DNA of 64,000 nucleotides from Armillaria gallica (Eukaryota > Basidiomycota > Agaricomycetes > Agaricales > Physalacriaceae), in assembly GCA_037576215.1 (NCBI GenBank), contig JBANDB010000004.1:2170001-2234000 (forward strand), in the 5' to 3' direction. Numbering within the stretch: the first letter of the stretch is position 1; every line of letters begins with the position of its first letter. Below, piece by piece: positions 23,814 to 34,651 of the stretch. Below the pieces are notes generated by a model. It saw only the letters and a list, made by a program, of their open reading frames with translations. It made no database searches and was not told where the DNA came from. The translations under genes were made by a program, and so were the position numbers.

Positions 23814-26800
23814 ATGGTTTTCCTCGATTCTTTTCTAGGGCCAGTAGCCCTTTCCGCTCTTGTGCGCATCCTTTATTGTTGCGACGAACAATCTACTGAC
23901 CGCCTGTTCATAGTTCTCGTCAGCGCAAGCTTCAACCCACATTCGTTCAGTGGCGGCGGGACATTTGCATCGTCGTCAATCTATACCGACTGACCTCCCT
24001 GCAAACTGGACCTCGCTAGGATGTTTCACGTTCGTGGCTCACTATGATCCTTGAATCGCGTCTAAGCTCGTCTCATCGTAGGGATACCCAACCCACTCGG
24101 ACACTCTCATTATCTTCGTTTACCAGTGGAGACAATATGACCGTCCCAAACTGCATCGATTTTTGCGGTGACGGAGGATTCATCTTCGCGGGAGTCGAAT
24201 TTTCCCAGGAATGCTGTACGTAGGAATGAACGTTGAGCTTCCTCATGCTGATCACCGTCTCTTTTTTCGCGACGCAGATTGCGGCAATAACATCGAACCC
24301 GAAGACACCAACGCAACTGCGACTGATTGTAACATGGCATGCACTGGCAACACGCTGCAACTTTGTGGTGGTCCACAACGGATGAATGTATTCTGGAGCG
24401 GCGCAACCCCCCCAGCGCCACCTACAATTGTGCCGTCTGTCGGAGACTGGACTTCTCTAGGGTGCTACAGGTAACTGATGTCTTTCCCCTTTCAAATACA
24501 TCCCTTGTGCTAAACATATCGTCCGCTCTGAAAGCGATGGCGTTGGTGGACAACGTACATTCCCTGTCGGATTGGATGTTGCAGACGTCACGATCGAAAA
24601 ATGTACCAGTGCCTGCTTCGCAGACGGCTATCAATTCGCTGGAACTGAATTCTCAACTCAGTGCTGTAAGAATTTTGTTTCACCTTTCGTGTCGTTCGAC
24701 CTTTTCAACTGATGAATGACGAAATAGTCTGTGGCTCGAGCATTGCAAACGGGGGCGCCCTAACGGCGAGTTCTGACTGCTCGATGACTTGTGCCGGAAA
24801 TAGTTCAGAGTTTTGCGGTGGACCAAATCGACTGAACGCTTACAACTATACCGGGACTGACTTGCCCCCCATTAACAATGGCGGTGCTGGAGGTGGAGAC
24901 GGGCCGACAACTGTTTTCCCTGTACTCTCAGGTTTACCGCAGGGGTGGAGCTACAACGCTTGCTGGGTGTACGTTATACGTTTCCTCGATCATTTGATAC
25001 CGTGTCGCTGATGTCCGATTTGATGTGCTGCAGTGATAACGCCCATGGCCGCATCTTCGAGACTGAAATTGGAGTGAATGCGAACCAGACGGTCCAGTCA
25101 TGCATTGCTTCGTGTATCGCCCAGAACTTTACGGTTGCGGGAATGGAGTTCGGCCAGGAGTGCTGTGAGTCATTTGCGTCATGCCACCGCGGTATTTCCT
25201 AATGCGATGTTCTAACCCTCGTTACCAGACTGTGGAGATCGACTCGTCAATGGCGCGGCGCTCGGTGCAGAATCTGATTGCAGCATGAGCTGTACTGGAA
25301 ACGCAACGTGGGTCATCTCGCAATCTCTACAAGGCTGTGTGTTGCTATATCAACTAACTGTTGGTCATTTCTAGCGAAGCCTGTGGCGCAGGAAACCGAC
25401 TCTCGGTATATTCCACTTCGAAGAATATCACCGCACTTCCCGTCGCAGTTGCTTTGGTATCTCCTCTCCCCGGCCAATGGACATACCAGGGTTGCTACAC
25501 GTCGGTGTTTTCTCTAAGCGCGCTAACATAAGTCCTGACAACCGTGTCATTTTAGTGATGAACAAACCGGAACACGTACTCTGCCGTGGCAGAACATATG
25601 GCCCACCAACAACACTGTCGAAGCTTGCCTTAATCAATGTGCGGCCTTTGGGTACTCTGCGGCCGGACTCGAGTTCGGTCAGGAATGCTGTAAGCGACCG
25701 TTGTTTTCTCATATCCTGCGTCCCCTCAACATGTTTTGTTGAACAGACTGTGGAGATGTCACTGATATAACCGCACATGGCTCTATCCACGCAGAGGAAT
25801 CTGACTGCGCCACTCAATGTCCGGGTGATCCCCTCCATCTCTGTGGCGGAGGTTTACGCTTGCAGCTGTACACTTGGAATGGGACACTGAACGTTTGGCA
25901 TACGCCTGAAGTCACTGGCCGATATGAAGTGAGTGATCTCCCTAATACCTTTTCGATTGTCCTCACAATTCCCATAGTTCTTCGGTAAGGCTATAGTTCT
26001 TTTCCGCAGCAACGATGTACTGACCCTGCAACAACTTATCTTTCAGTTCCCGGGTAAGTTTTCGCTTCCGAATGAGAATTAATCCGACGTTTTAACCTCT
26101 TTCGTAAAAGGGTCGTTGTACCGCTTATTGCGACAGTGGGTATCAATAACAAGGTGACGTTCCTTGAAAAGGACGGTACTGGGTCCGTCGGCTGTCTATT
26201 CTATTTGTTCTTTTTTTGATCGGCAAATCTTCTTTCTATTTACAGCTTCCCCAATTCCACGGGTGCCTACGAACTGGACTTGAGTTTGGTGGACAACTTC
26301 GATTTGGCTTGGCGTGAGATGCATGTGAAGACTGATGTCTTTTGTTCGGGAAGTATCATTCTTCCGGATAAAGCTGGACGTCAGATCAATGTCGGAGGTG
26401 TGTATATGATTTGTTTGTTATTCTGATCGAGCTGACGTCGCGCTTGTATAGGCTGGTCTCTGGAGAGTACATTTGGTATCCGTATATATGCCCCCGATGG
26501 TGTTCCTGGAACGAATTCAACAAATGATTGGGAGGAAAACTGGCAGGAGTTGAGTCTCCAGGTAAGAATTCCTCCGCACATGAACGAATTAGAAGCTGAT
26601 GCATCTTTTCATTAATAGCGGGGCCGATGGTACCCAACAGCGATGATGATGGCCAACGGAACTATTCTGGTGATTGGTGGTGAAACAGGAAGCAACGCAT
26701 CTCCGCAGCCCAACCTCGAGCTGCTTCCCAAGCCAGATGGCGGAGACACTGTCGTAGATCTCCCCTGGTTGCAGAGGACAGACCCGAATAACTTGTATCC

Positions 26801-28062
26801 TTTCATGTTCGTCCTGCCTGGCGGTGGTATCCTTTCTGGTAAGCGTCTTTCCTTCCCTTGTAATAGCTGGTGCTCATTCGAATCAACCAGTCTACTATAA
26901 TGAAGCTCGCATTCTGGATGCTACTACATTTGATACTGTCAAAGAACTGCCTAACGTCCCTGCTGCTGTTGACGATTGTAAGTCTATTGTATAATCGCAT
27001 TTTTCCAGCTGACATATGTACCAATCCAGTCTTGGGCGGCCGGACTTACCCTCTCGAGGGTTCCGCAGTGCTCTTCCCTCAACATGCTCCCTACACTGAC
27101 CCTCTCCGCGTTTTGTTATGTGGTGGTTCCTCTCCCGGTGCTGGAATTGCTCTCGACAACTGTGTATCCATTGAACCTGAAGTTGACAACGCTACATGGA
27201 CTTTGGAACGAATGGTAAGCAATTTGACGTCTTGCAGATATCTCGTTAACAATTGCATTAACCTAGCCATCCAAACGTGTCATGAGCTGCATGGTCCCGC
27301 TTCCCGACGGCACTTTCCTAATTCTAAATGGTGCTCATCAAGGTGTAGCGGGCTTTGGGCTCGGAACAGATCCGAATTTGGGGGCAGTTCTTTATGATCC
27401 TACTCAACCTGTCAATCAAAGGATGTCGATCTTGAATACGACGATCGTCGCTAGAATGTACCATTCCGAAGCTATTCTTCTTCCGGATGCACGTGTTCTA
27501 GTCTCTGGATCTGACCCGCAAGATAATGTTAACCCAGAAGAGTTTAGGATTGAGGTGATTCTCGTTGGACGTGAAGTCGAATGGCTAACTAAATCGCTCT
27601 GTTTCCAGGTATACATCCCGCCTTATCTCGACATGGGTTTCACCCAGCCGACATACACGCTCGAAGAAACCGACTGGTCCTACGGAGGAACTTATACTGT
27701 GTCTAACATTACTCTCCATCAAGGCCAGATATCTGGTGTTAGGGTATCTCTCGTTGGCGGTACGTGTGCATTTTTCATCTCGACTCGTTCAGCCTTCTAA
27801 TGTATTCTATTCCACAGCTGTTTCCAGCACTCACGGTAACAGCATGGGTAGTCGTACCATTTTCCCTGCAATCAGCTGCTCCGGAACGTCTTGTACCGTC
27901 ACCGCGCCACCCAACGCCAACGTCTCTCCTCCGGGATGGCACCAGCTCTTCATTCTCGACGGACCAACGCCCTCACATTCCGTGTGGGTGCGCATTGGTG
28001 GTGACCCAGCACAGCTCGGGAACTGGCCGCAACTTCCCGGCTTCACTACCCCCGGTGTTTAA
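23814..28062 (+). CDS. WSC-domain copper radical oxidase (glyoxal/galactose oxidase-like)
   Basis: Secreted oxidase of about 1,000 residues in many exons. Exon 1 (23814-23861) plus exon 2 (from 23914) give a signal peptide, [17 protein letters not shown] then SSAQA, with an AxA-type cleavage site. Four WSC domains follow, starting [31 protein letters not shown] and [10 protein letters not shown]. Each has the usual Cys pattern ([22 protein letters not shown]). The catalytic half carries the copper-radical residues expected for the family: [11 protein letters not shown] (Cys), [10 protein letters not shown] (Tyr), [13 protein letters not shown] (Tyr-His), and GWHQLFIL (His). It ends [12 protein letters not shown]. 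Two 7-nt microexons lie between the halves. The family oxidises simple aldehydes or alcohols to feed H2O2 to peroxidases, as proposed in wood decay; WSC domains bind carbohydrate. This fusion is like the WSC-type CROs of white-rot fungi. Substrate unknown. Confidence 0.9.
25978..25984 (+). other. 7-nt microexon 1 of the copper radical oxidase
   Basis: TTCTTCG is flanked by ...cccatag and gtaaggc. Joined to the exon ending TATGAA (25928) and to microexon 2, it restores E-F-F-V-P-G, which leads in frame into [19 protein letters not shown]. Skipping it breaks the frame. Confidence 0.72.
26047..26053 (+). other. 7-nt microexon 2 of the copper radical oxidase
   Basis: TTCCCGG is flanked by ...tctttcag and gtaagtt. 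It completes the Val and Pro codons of FFVPGVVVP between microexon 1 and the exon starting 26111. Confidence 0.72.
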
Positions 28063-28590
28063 TCCGTGTTCCTTTTTGCTTAACGCTTTTTATGGACTAT
28101 CTAGTATTCGAAATTATGGTTTGTCCCTGTTCGTCTTATTAGCTATCTCTTTTCCGTCGGACACTGGTGCTAACCTGCTGGCGATTAAAATACGACGACG
28201 CTGTACACTGTATACGTAGCCTGTTGTAACGAATCGTCACGGACACATTATCTAGCCTCATCTACCTTAATGAAGGGTGCATATCGGATCATTTGACTGA
28301 TAGTTTTCGTCAGTGAGGTAGCTACCGATTGCTGTCAGTTGTTGATTGTCAAATGCACAGCCAGCCTTTCAGGTGTCAAGGTAAAAGTACGCGCTTCTGG
28401 CATTGAGGCTCTGACAAATGTACATCAGTCTTTCTTGAGCACGATGATGAATTAAGGTGGAGAGGAGCTAGTTAATAGACAATTTCACATGAGCAGACTG
28501 TTCTACAACTAACTGGGTCCTGATTTACGCTAAAGACGAGCGTCTCTTTTCAGTATCTTGAAGGAAAATTCTGAAACAACATACACGACA
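28063..28590. other. intergenic (convergent 3' ends)
   Basis: Region between the end of the oxidase (+) and the end of the CCCH gene (-). No gene is seen. Confidence 0.4.
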
Positions 28591-29152
28591 TCACTCGCGT
28601 AATTCTTCAGGCGTCATGTTCATATAGCTCTGTATGAGATCCAAGCTCTCAGCCAGGCCCCTTTTGTTCCACCATCCCGACTCCGGTAAGTACTCCTTCG
28701 AGTGGGCGTACGCGCAGGCACTACCAGAAGTGCACATTCTATAGAGCCAGAGATTGCACACATTGCGGCCTCTAGCAGAACCGTGTAAGTTCACGCCCGA
28801 CATATGAAAGATCAGCACGAACAGCTGGTCTCTCGTCGTACCCTCCTCTGGACTGTGTTTGAGAGCGCAGTTGGAGCCTTGGCTGCACCCTTCATGATTA
28901 TACGCCCGGCACGGCTCTCCGTTCCCTTCGTGTTCAAAATCACTTGAATCAGAATCGGTCTGGATATGTCGTGGTGGGTAATAGAGGTGGATCAAAATCT
29001 GAACAGTCGTCACTGTCATTGTCGCTGAGATATTGGGGATCATCCGCTTCATAGAGGTCTGGGGCACCCGTAGCGCGACGTTGGTCGCTCTCTTTTCGGG
29101 TCTGGACTATCTCCTTCTGGAATTGAGGATCCTCGGGGCGAGTTTGGCACAT
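28591..29152 (-). CDS. small CCCH zinc-finger protein, possibly frameshifted
   Basis: The reverse-strand frame ending at 28591 contains two CCCH fingers with identical spacing, C-x7-C-x5-C-x3-H: CRAYNHEGCSQGSNCALKH and CNLWLYRMCTSGSACAYAH. Tandem fingers of this kind usually bind RNA or, in some fungal proteins, form small metal-binding modules. An upstream acidic frame (29152-28949, KESDQRRATGAPDLYEADDP then DNDSDDCSDFD) looks like the natural N-terminus, but it is offset by one base from the finger frame near 28970-29000. No GT-AG intron that repairs the frame was found, so a frameshift or a shorter start inside the finger frame is possible. The 5' end abuts AGCTAC-rich repeats. Confidence 0.6.
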
Positions 29153-29164
29153 CAGGAAAAAGGC

Positions 29165-30825
29165 CTTTTGCTACGTAGCTTTGTGCCAGAGCTACATAGT
29201 ACTACCCGAGCTCTGTAGCGGGCATAGCTCACCACTACGGCTATGTAGCTTCCGGTAGCTTCCGGTAGCCTTCCGCTAAAAGTACGGTAACCGTACATAC
29301 CTTACGAAGTCCTTTCAACCAGAAATCTCATTGAAGCTAGCTGTTACTCATGAGTTCGAAAACAAATAAGCAGCGACTTGTAAGATAAGCGGTGCAATAA
29401 CTTCGTACAGGTACTCGGCCACCAGATTTCGATATAGGTCATGAAAATCGTCATGATTTTGGCAACTGGTAAGTGGGAAATGGGGATTCGAGAACAGCTT
29501 GAAATCTGGCATGTACTAGGTAGTTGACTGAGACGCTAGCATAGGAATTACTGTAGTCCCATGGTCAGATGGGCTAACAATAAGAATGAGAAGGGTCGTC
29601 TGAATGTAGCACAGTAGGCACGATAACAGAGAATCTATCCTCGACGTACTGCAACGGCGATAACTTGATGGTGCGAGCCCAAACAAAAATCGATGAAGTC
29701 CATTTCAATCCCCGATCAAACTCCGATGGCCCGTGCATATGTCAACGAAACGATCACGCCATCCGAACAAAGATCAACCACTTTTTCTTCCCTTCCGCCA
29801 TCGTCCCTGTCCATCGTGTCCCCTGCGCGTACCCCCTAGGCCCTTCTTTCGGAGATCATGGCTTTTGCTGGCTTTCCTTTACTTCTGCCTCGGCCTTGGT
29901 AGTGCTTGGTTTGTGTTTGCAGCAAATTGATGACTGCCGGTGAGTAGCCATTCTATCGTCGTCTCTTCGTATAATTCATACCGGACCAGTCTAGCTCTGA
30001 TGAAAGAAACCACCCCATGCTTGTAGGTATTCTGGGCAATGAACGACCCTCCAACAATGGCCTGGACATCAACGCATATGTTATCCGTGTATGGCACTCC
30101 AATCCTGCCCATATTGTGTTATCATCTGCATAGTATTATCGCGGCGGTGCAATGTAACAGTAGACTTTCGTGTCCTCCAGGTGAGTATCTCGATGTTACT
30201 ATCTGTGGATGTGCGCTCATCTGTCTTCGTCAGGAGTCAGGAGACTGGACCATCTATCGACAACGATCCACGGTGAAATTACGGGACGTCGTAGATGCCT
30301 GACAAGGATAGCGGAGTGGTCCATCTAGTCAACAGTATGTCCGTCATTGTCATCGTCTCTGCATCGACTAAATGGAATACTCACAGGATCATTAAGACCC
30401 TGCAGTCAGTAGCTGAATGGTTGTCATTGTGGTTCTATTGGTGAGTTTGCTTTGCTTTCATGTCCACGCTATCCTCTTACATCTTTTCTAGTTTAGTTGT
30501 CTAGTTCGTACGCAGCTGAGATAATACGTGGCACTACTGGTGTGTGCAAGTCAGGTTTTTCGTAGTATGAAGCATATATATATATGCTTCGGCATGTCTA
30601 CATCATCGTTTGTTGTAGTATAGTCATGAATATACTCGAGTTTGTTCCTTAATTTGCTTGAATGTTCTGCCAGGTATTGAGATATAAGAAGCAATGGTAT
30701 CAGTATTTGACTGGTACAGGACATTTGGCAGTGAGCTACGGCGCGCTATGTAGCGGTACGTAACATTGACTGAAAGCTACCGGATGGTATGTAAGGGGGT
30801 ACCTAGCTATGGGGCTATTTGAGGT
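29165..30825. repeat. non-coding segment bounded by AGCTAC/GTAGCT-rich repeats
   Basis: Both ends carry clusters of short related words in both orientations: at 29165-29300 GCTACGTAGC, AGCTACATAG, GGCTATGTAGC and CTTCCGGTAG twice in tandem; at 30730-30820 GAGCTACGG, GCTATGTAGC and AGCTACCGG. No long terminal repeat or target duplication could be defined, and no coding capacity is seen inside. It may be a decayed mobile element. A perfect 22-bp palindrome (GAAGCATATATATATATG, then CTTC) lies at 30569-30590. Confidence 0.35.
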
Positions 30826-30899
30826 ATATACTCCCTATACTAATACATATCTTAGCATTTTTTTCCTGATGCACATGCTCTGAAATCTATCCGCTTCGG

Positions 30900-32510
30900 G
30901 TTAGCAGATATATACGAAGATCGCACGGATACCTGCCTTCTATGGCCGCCTTGAATGCAAACATGCCACGATGAGCAACGCCTCGGCGATATCAAAGATT
31001 AATGGAATTGGGATCGTACTCCAAGGCCTCATCACAGGCTTCCTCTGCCTGTAGATACCTGCATCCCGATAGTAAGTTTTGTGATTAAACAATTTTACCG
31101 ACAAAACTCACAAGCCAAGCTTCAGACATGCTGCAGCGATGTTGGCATAATACGCAGGTCGCTGTCCATAAACACTGATGGCTTTATAGTAGTACTCGAT
31201 AGCCGCTTGATTTTTCCCTTCTCGAAAACAGGTGTTTCCCTATATGTTGATCAGTTATTGCTCTGTCCGCCAGAAATGCAATCTCATACCTTTTCTGTTG
31301 AGGATTATGGTTTCACAGCCACTGGGCCGATGGCGTAGCTGTCTTTTGTTTTACATTATTTTGATTTTCGTATCGATCACTACCGTTTCTTGGCTTCGTA
31401 CCACCATCACCTACGTATCTGTCCACGAATATACGTTCGTTCGAGCCATACCCATCACGTCCTTTGTGCCTGCCGACGTCTATTCCCAACATTTTCCTTG
31501 AACAGGTTTGCTTGCTCTGATTTTTGTTTTGAGCTCTCAACCCGCTTAGCAGCTCTAGCTTCCACTTCATCTTCCCGAGGGCGGGGTGGATGGCGTTTGT
31601 AATTGCTAGACTGTGGCGATGCAAGTGTAGACGGTGATGGCTGGATGGTACCCTGTTGTTCTCCTGCGCGCCCTCTCCTGTGGCGGGTGATATATTCAGT
31701 ATCACCGGCCTTCCTTATCGTATCCGTGAACATCGTGGGTTGGTTTGGATCTTCCGTTCCTTGAAACTTGGTGGGCCGCCCTTTTGAAATAAAAATAGAA
31801 TACGATCTGTTGCTTCTGTCTGGTACCACTGCACCTTGCGGCAAGCAGCGAGTCGTGGCCACGATGACTCGCGTGCTTCCGTCTTCGTTGTTAACGTCAC
31901 CAACGTAGCCGAGCCAACCTCTTCCCACAGGTCCGTACGCGCAGGGGCATTCGTTAACGTCGATGGGGCATTCGTTGGGTCACAATACATTAGACTCGAC
32001 GCGCGAAGTTGGTGATGGCGCGTAGATTCTGTGCCTCCTAGCGACGTTCAGCAGTGTCATTGACTTGAGACTGTACGATTCCGGCAGACCCTCCAGCACT
32101 ATTCCAGTCGCGGCTTGATTCAGGTGAACAGTCGTCCGGAAGTACGACCCTAGGTCCCACGGAAGACCCCAAGTGGCATAGAAAGTCTTCACCCTGGCGT
32201 TGTGGATGGCGCCGCTAAAATTACAGCAACAGATGGTAGTGCCACCTTCCCTCGTGTACTAAAGCAGGCGCTGAAGGACGACAGAGTTCTCTGGCTCCGA
32301 AATTCCCGCGTCAATGGTGATAACGACCGTCGGTGGTGAGAGCTTCATTTCTCTGGCAAACTCTCCCTTTGTTTCGACTTGTGTCACCGTCGCACAAGCT
32401 TTCATGGATTCCATTAGCTGAGCATTGCCGGAATACAAGAATCGCTCCTGCGCGAGGGCCAGAATGAGCACGGACGATAGTGAGGTTGTCATGTTTGTGG
32501 TGGTCGCGAA
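30900..32510 (-). pseudogene. GATase-like/TPR protein pseudogene (unit 1)
   Basis: Reverse-strand remnant of a fungal protein type with an N-terminal GATase/ThuA-like domain followed by TPRs. Recognisable pieces: SSVLILALAQERFLYSG, TVVITIDAGISEPEN, ATWGLPWDLGSYFRTTVHLN, GRGWLGYVGDVNNEDGSTRV, then a charged linker (PREDEVEARAAKRVESSKQK). A TPR follows near 31240-31140 (GNTCFREGKNQAAIEYYYKA, then ISVYGQRPAYYANIAAACLK) and YLQAEEACDEALEYDPN further on. Breaks: CAG to TAG after VLQRLL (near 32262; CAG in the unit 2 copy), a stop after ESNVL near 31981, and a TGA after DPNSINL before YRRGVAHRG. It is divergent from NRPS-A across a shared upstream region. Function of the intact family is unknown to me. 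Confidence 0.65.
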
Positions 32511-33222
32511 CAAAGAGAAAAATCATGAATTCCTTTTAGGACTTCTCGACGCGTCGCGTCGCGTCAATTGCCATACTTGGAAAACTGAGATCGAGATTAG
32601 ATGTTCGTCATCGACGGAACCAGGCCGCCTCCCGGGCCGCAGGAAGACTTCTCTGGAGGCTTATGCACTTATGGTAAGAGTAAGTACGTAGCGCTTCTAT
32701 CAAGCCCAGTTAATTGTCGATATGGGGGCACGAAGTTGCTTTATCCTTGAACCACCACTACGATGCCATCGGGTGCGGGTCCTACTCGCGTAATCGAAAA
32801 AATATCGAGGTAGTCATCGTGAAGCTGACGCAGCTGGAGAGGAAAGGTGAATCAGAATCGGCAAGTGCTTTCCGACAGCTATCAAAACATTGTTAACATC
32901 GGGCATAAATCCCAGAGACTAGTACCCACGGCTGGCCATCGCATCTGACTGGTACACTGGTTCCTGCCTTCTCAACAATGCGGAGCAATAGCCGCTTTAA
33001 AACTCGCTTGCCTACTGGAATTTCCGCCCGGCTTCCTGGCAGGAACTGGAAATAGACTCAGAAACGTTTGGATACTACTTAGTACTAGCTGACTCGAAAT
33101 GTCGCTTCCGCTTTAAGTTCTTTTCCGTATTTTTGTCATCAAACCATTTGAATGGAGCAAGTTGAAACAGGCCCACTAGTGGTAAGTACAACTTATGCTA
33201 TTATTAGCAATACTTTTATTTA

Positions 33223-33620
33223 CAGCGCTTCCGGAAAATAATGAGAATTGCGGGAAATGACGTCGTCATGCTTCCGAACCCAAATCAGCTTGTAAATACT
33301 CTTTTTGGTATATATGCTGTTGAATCGTTGACCCCTGACCGGTCTCAGAGTCGTGGCAGGAAATCCCTCCATATCGTTGCAGGAATTGGTAGAAGCCCCT
33401 GTGTTGAGCCCTGCTACCATATTTACATCAACGATAACGACTACCGCTTTTTCGGCGTGGTACAGGACGAGTAAAAGGATGTTCGTAGTGGTCAGCAAAG
33501 GAGAGATGCTGCCAAATGTGTCGAAGGGTTATGACCAAACTAGGTAAATATCCTTGATTATTGAGCGATGTAACCGATGACGACATTTTCTGCGATTCTC
33601 ATTATTTTCCGGAAGCGCTG
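33223..33620. mobile_element. TA-target MITE (398 bp, Tc1/mariner-like target)
   Basis: The ends are inverted repeats: CAGCGCTTCCGGAAAATAAT continuing GAGAAT at 33223, and its exact reverse complement ending at 33620. The first 26 bases are identical and similarity extends, imperfectly, to about 45 bases. It is flanked by TA on both sides (33221-33222 and 33621-33622). The equivalent place in unit 2 (near 50390) lacks the element, so it is a filled/empty site pair. No transposase is encoded, so it is non-autonomous. It sits in the divergent promoter region between the GATase/TPR pseudogene and NRPS-A. Confidence 0.85.
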
Positions 33621-33627
33621 TAAAGCA

Positions 33628-34147
33628 CTCCTAGAATTTACCTTGCTTGTCAAGGTCTCTTGTGGGTCTACGTTCGCAAACCTAGTAACGTGATCCTACG
33701 CCATATCCGCATCATGGCTTAGTAATATAGCTTGCTCACTCAGAATGGAATCAATAAATGTCTCTATTCCCCTGCTAAGCGTCGAACATGAGCCGAGTCG
33801 GTGGTTTTCACGATACCGGTCTGTCTTTTTATATTACGGGTGTTGATTAATTTTGACACATATGCTCTAGATCTCATGAACAACTACGCCGCGGTCGTTG
33901 ACTCGGACATGCCAGTAAAAGACAAGGCCTTGAAAGTCAAACGAGGTCCAATGATGGCAATAAATCCACTACAAAGAAATGTCGCGTCTGAATGAGCAGT
34001 CCGATCTACTTGTAATTGGATTTTAGTCAACTTGTAATCTTAAGCGTCTATTTGTACTGTACATGTACTTTTGAAACGAATGTGAAAAGCCAAACAGCGT
34101 GGAACCGCTCAGCAAGGTATCAAAGTCGTCCGCTTGTCTTGATAAAC
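33628..34147. other. unit-1-specific segment with a small open frame
   Basis: About 520 bases present here but absent from the matching place in unit 2, where AAGCACT is followed after 15 bases by TTGAATTTGAAATATAG. It contains a 64-codon forward frame (33801-33995, ending VKRGPMMAINPLQRNVASE) that could be a stray exon. No terminal repeats are obvious. Whether it was inserted here or deleted in unit 2 cannot be decided from two copies. Confidence 0.4.
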
Positions 34148-34651
34148 GTTGAATTTGAAATATAGGGCACGTAATGGAATCACGTGGATGCGTTCTTTCT
34201 AACACGATGTCAACTGGTGTCAACATCTCTGTTGTTGCAGACATTTTTCGAAATCCCCCAGCGATGAACTTCACAGTATCTGTCCTTATTCTATCTCTCG
34301 AGGATCAGCTACAATGCTTGTCTCCGTCGAGTTACCTACAGTACGTACGAAGTTCGAACTAGGAGTCCCGGAGTGTTGATAGAAAAGGATAGTCATATTC
34401 AGGAATTTGCTTTGCATCGCGCAAGCTACAGTCTTTCAGTGAAATTTCTCACCCCACGGGCCGTCCGTGACCCGGAAAGATCATGGCTACTGCAAATGGC
34501 ATCTTCTTTTTCGATAACAGTGGAACATCTTACTACCGCGATGTGGCATGTGTTAATTATGCTTTTAGTCGCAGTAAAGAACTTTGCGTTTGCAAGGAGG
34601 GTATAAGTAATCGGGCGATGTCTGTCGACGTACACCCAGCGTGTCTCTTCG

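Noticed and set aside
30569..30590. 22-base AT-rich palindrome
   Set aside because: Mostly an alternating TA run; not strong enough to call an element on its own.
31455..31928. 157-codon reverse frame as an independent gene
   Set aside because: It is an internal piece (domain end plus charged linker) of the GATase/TPR pseudogene.
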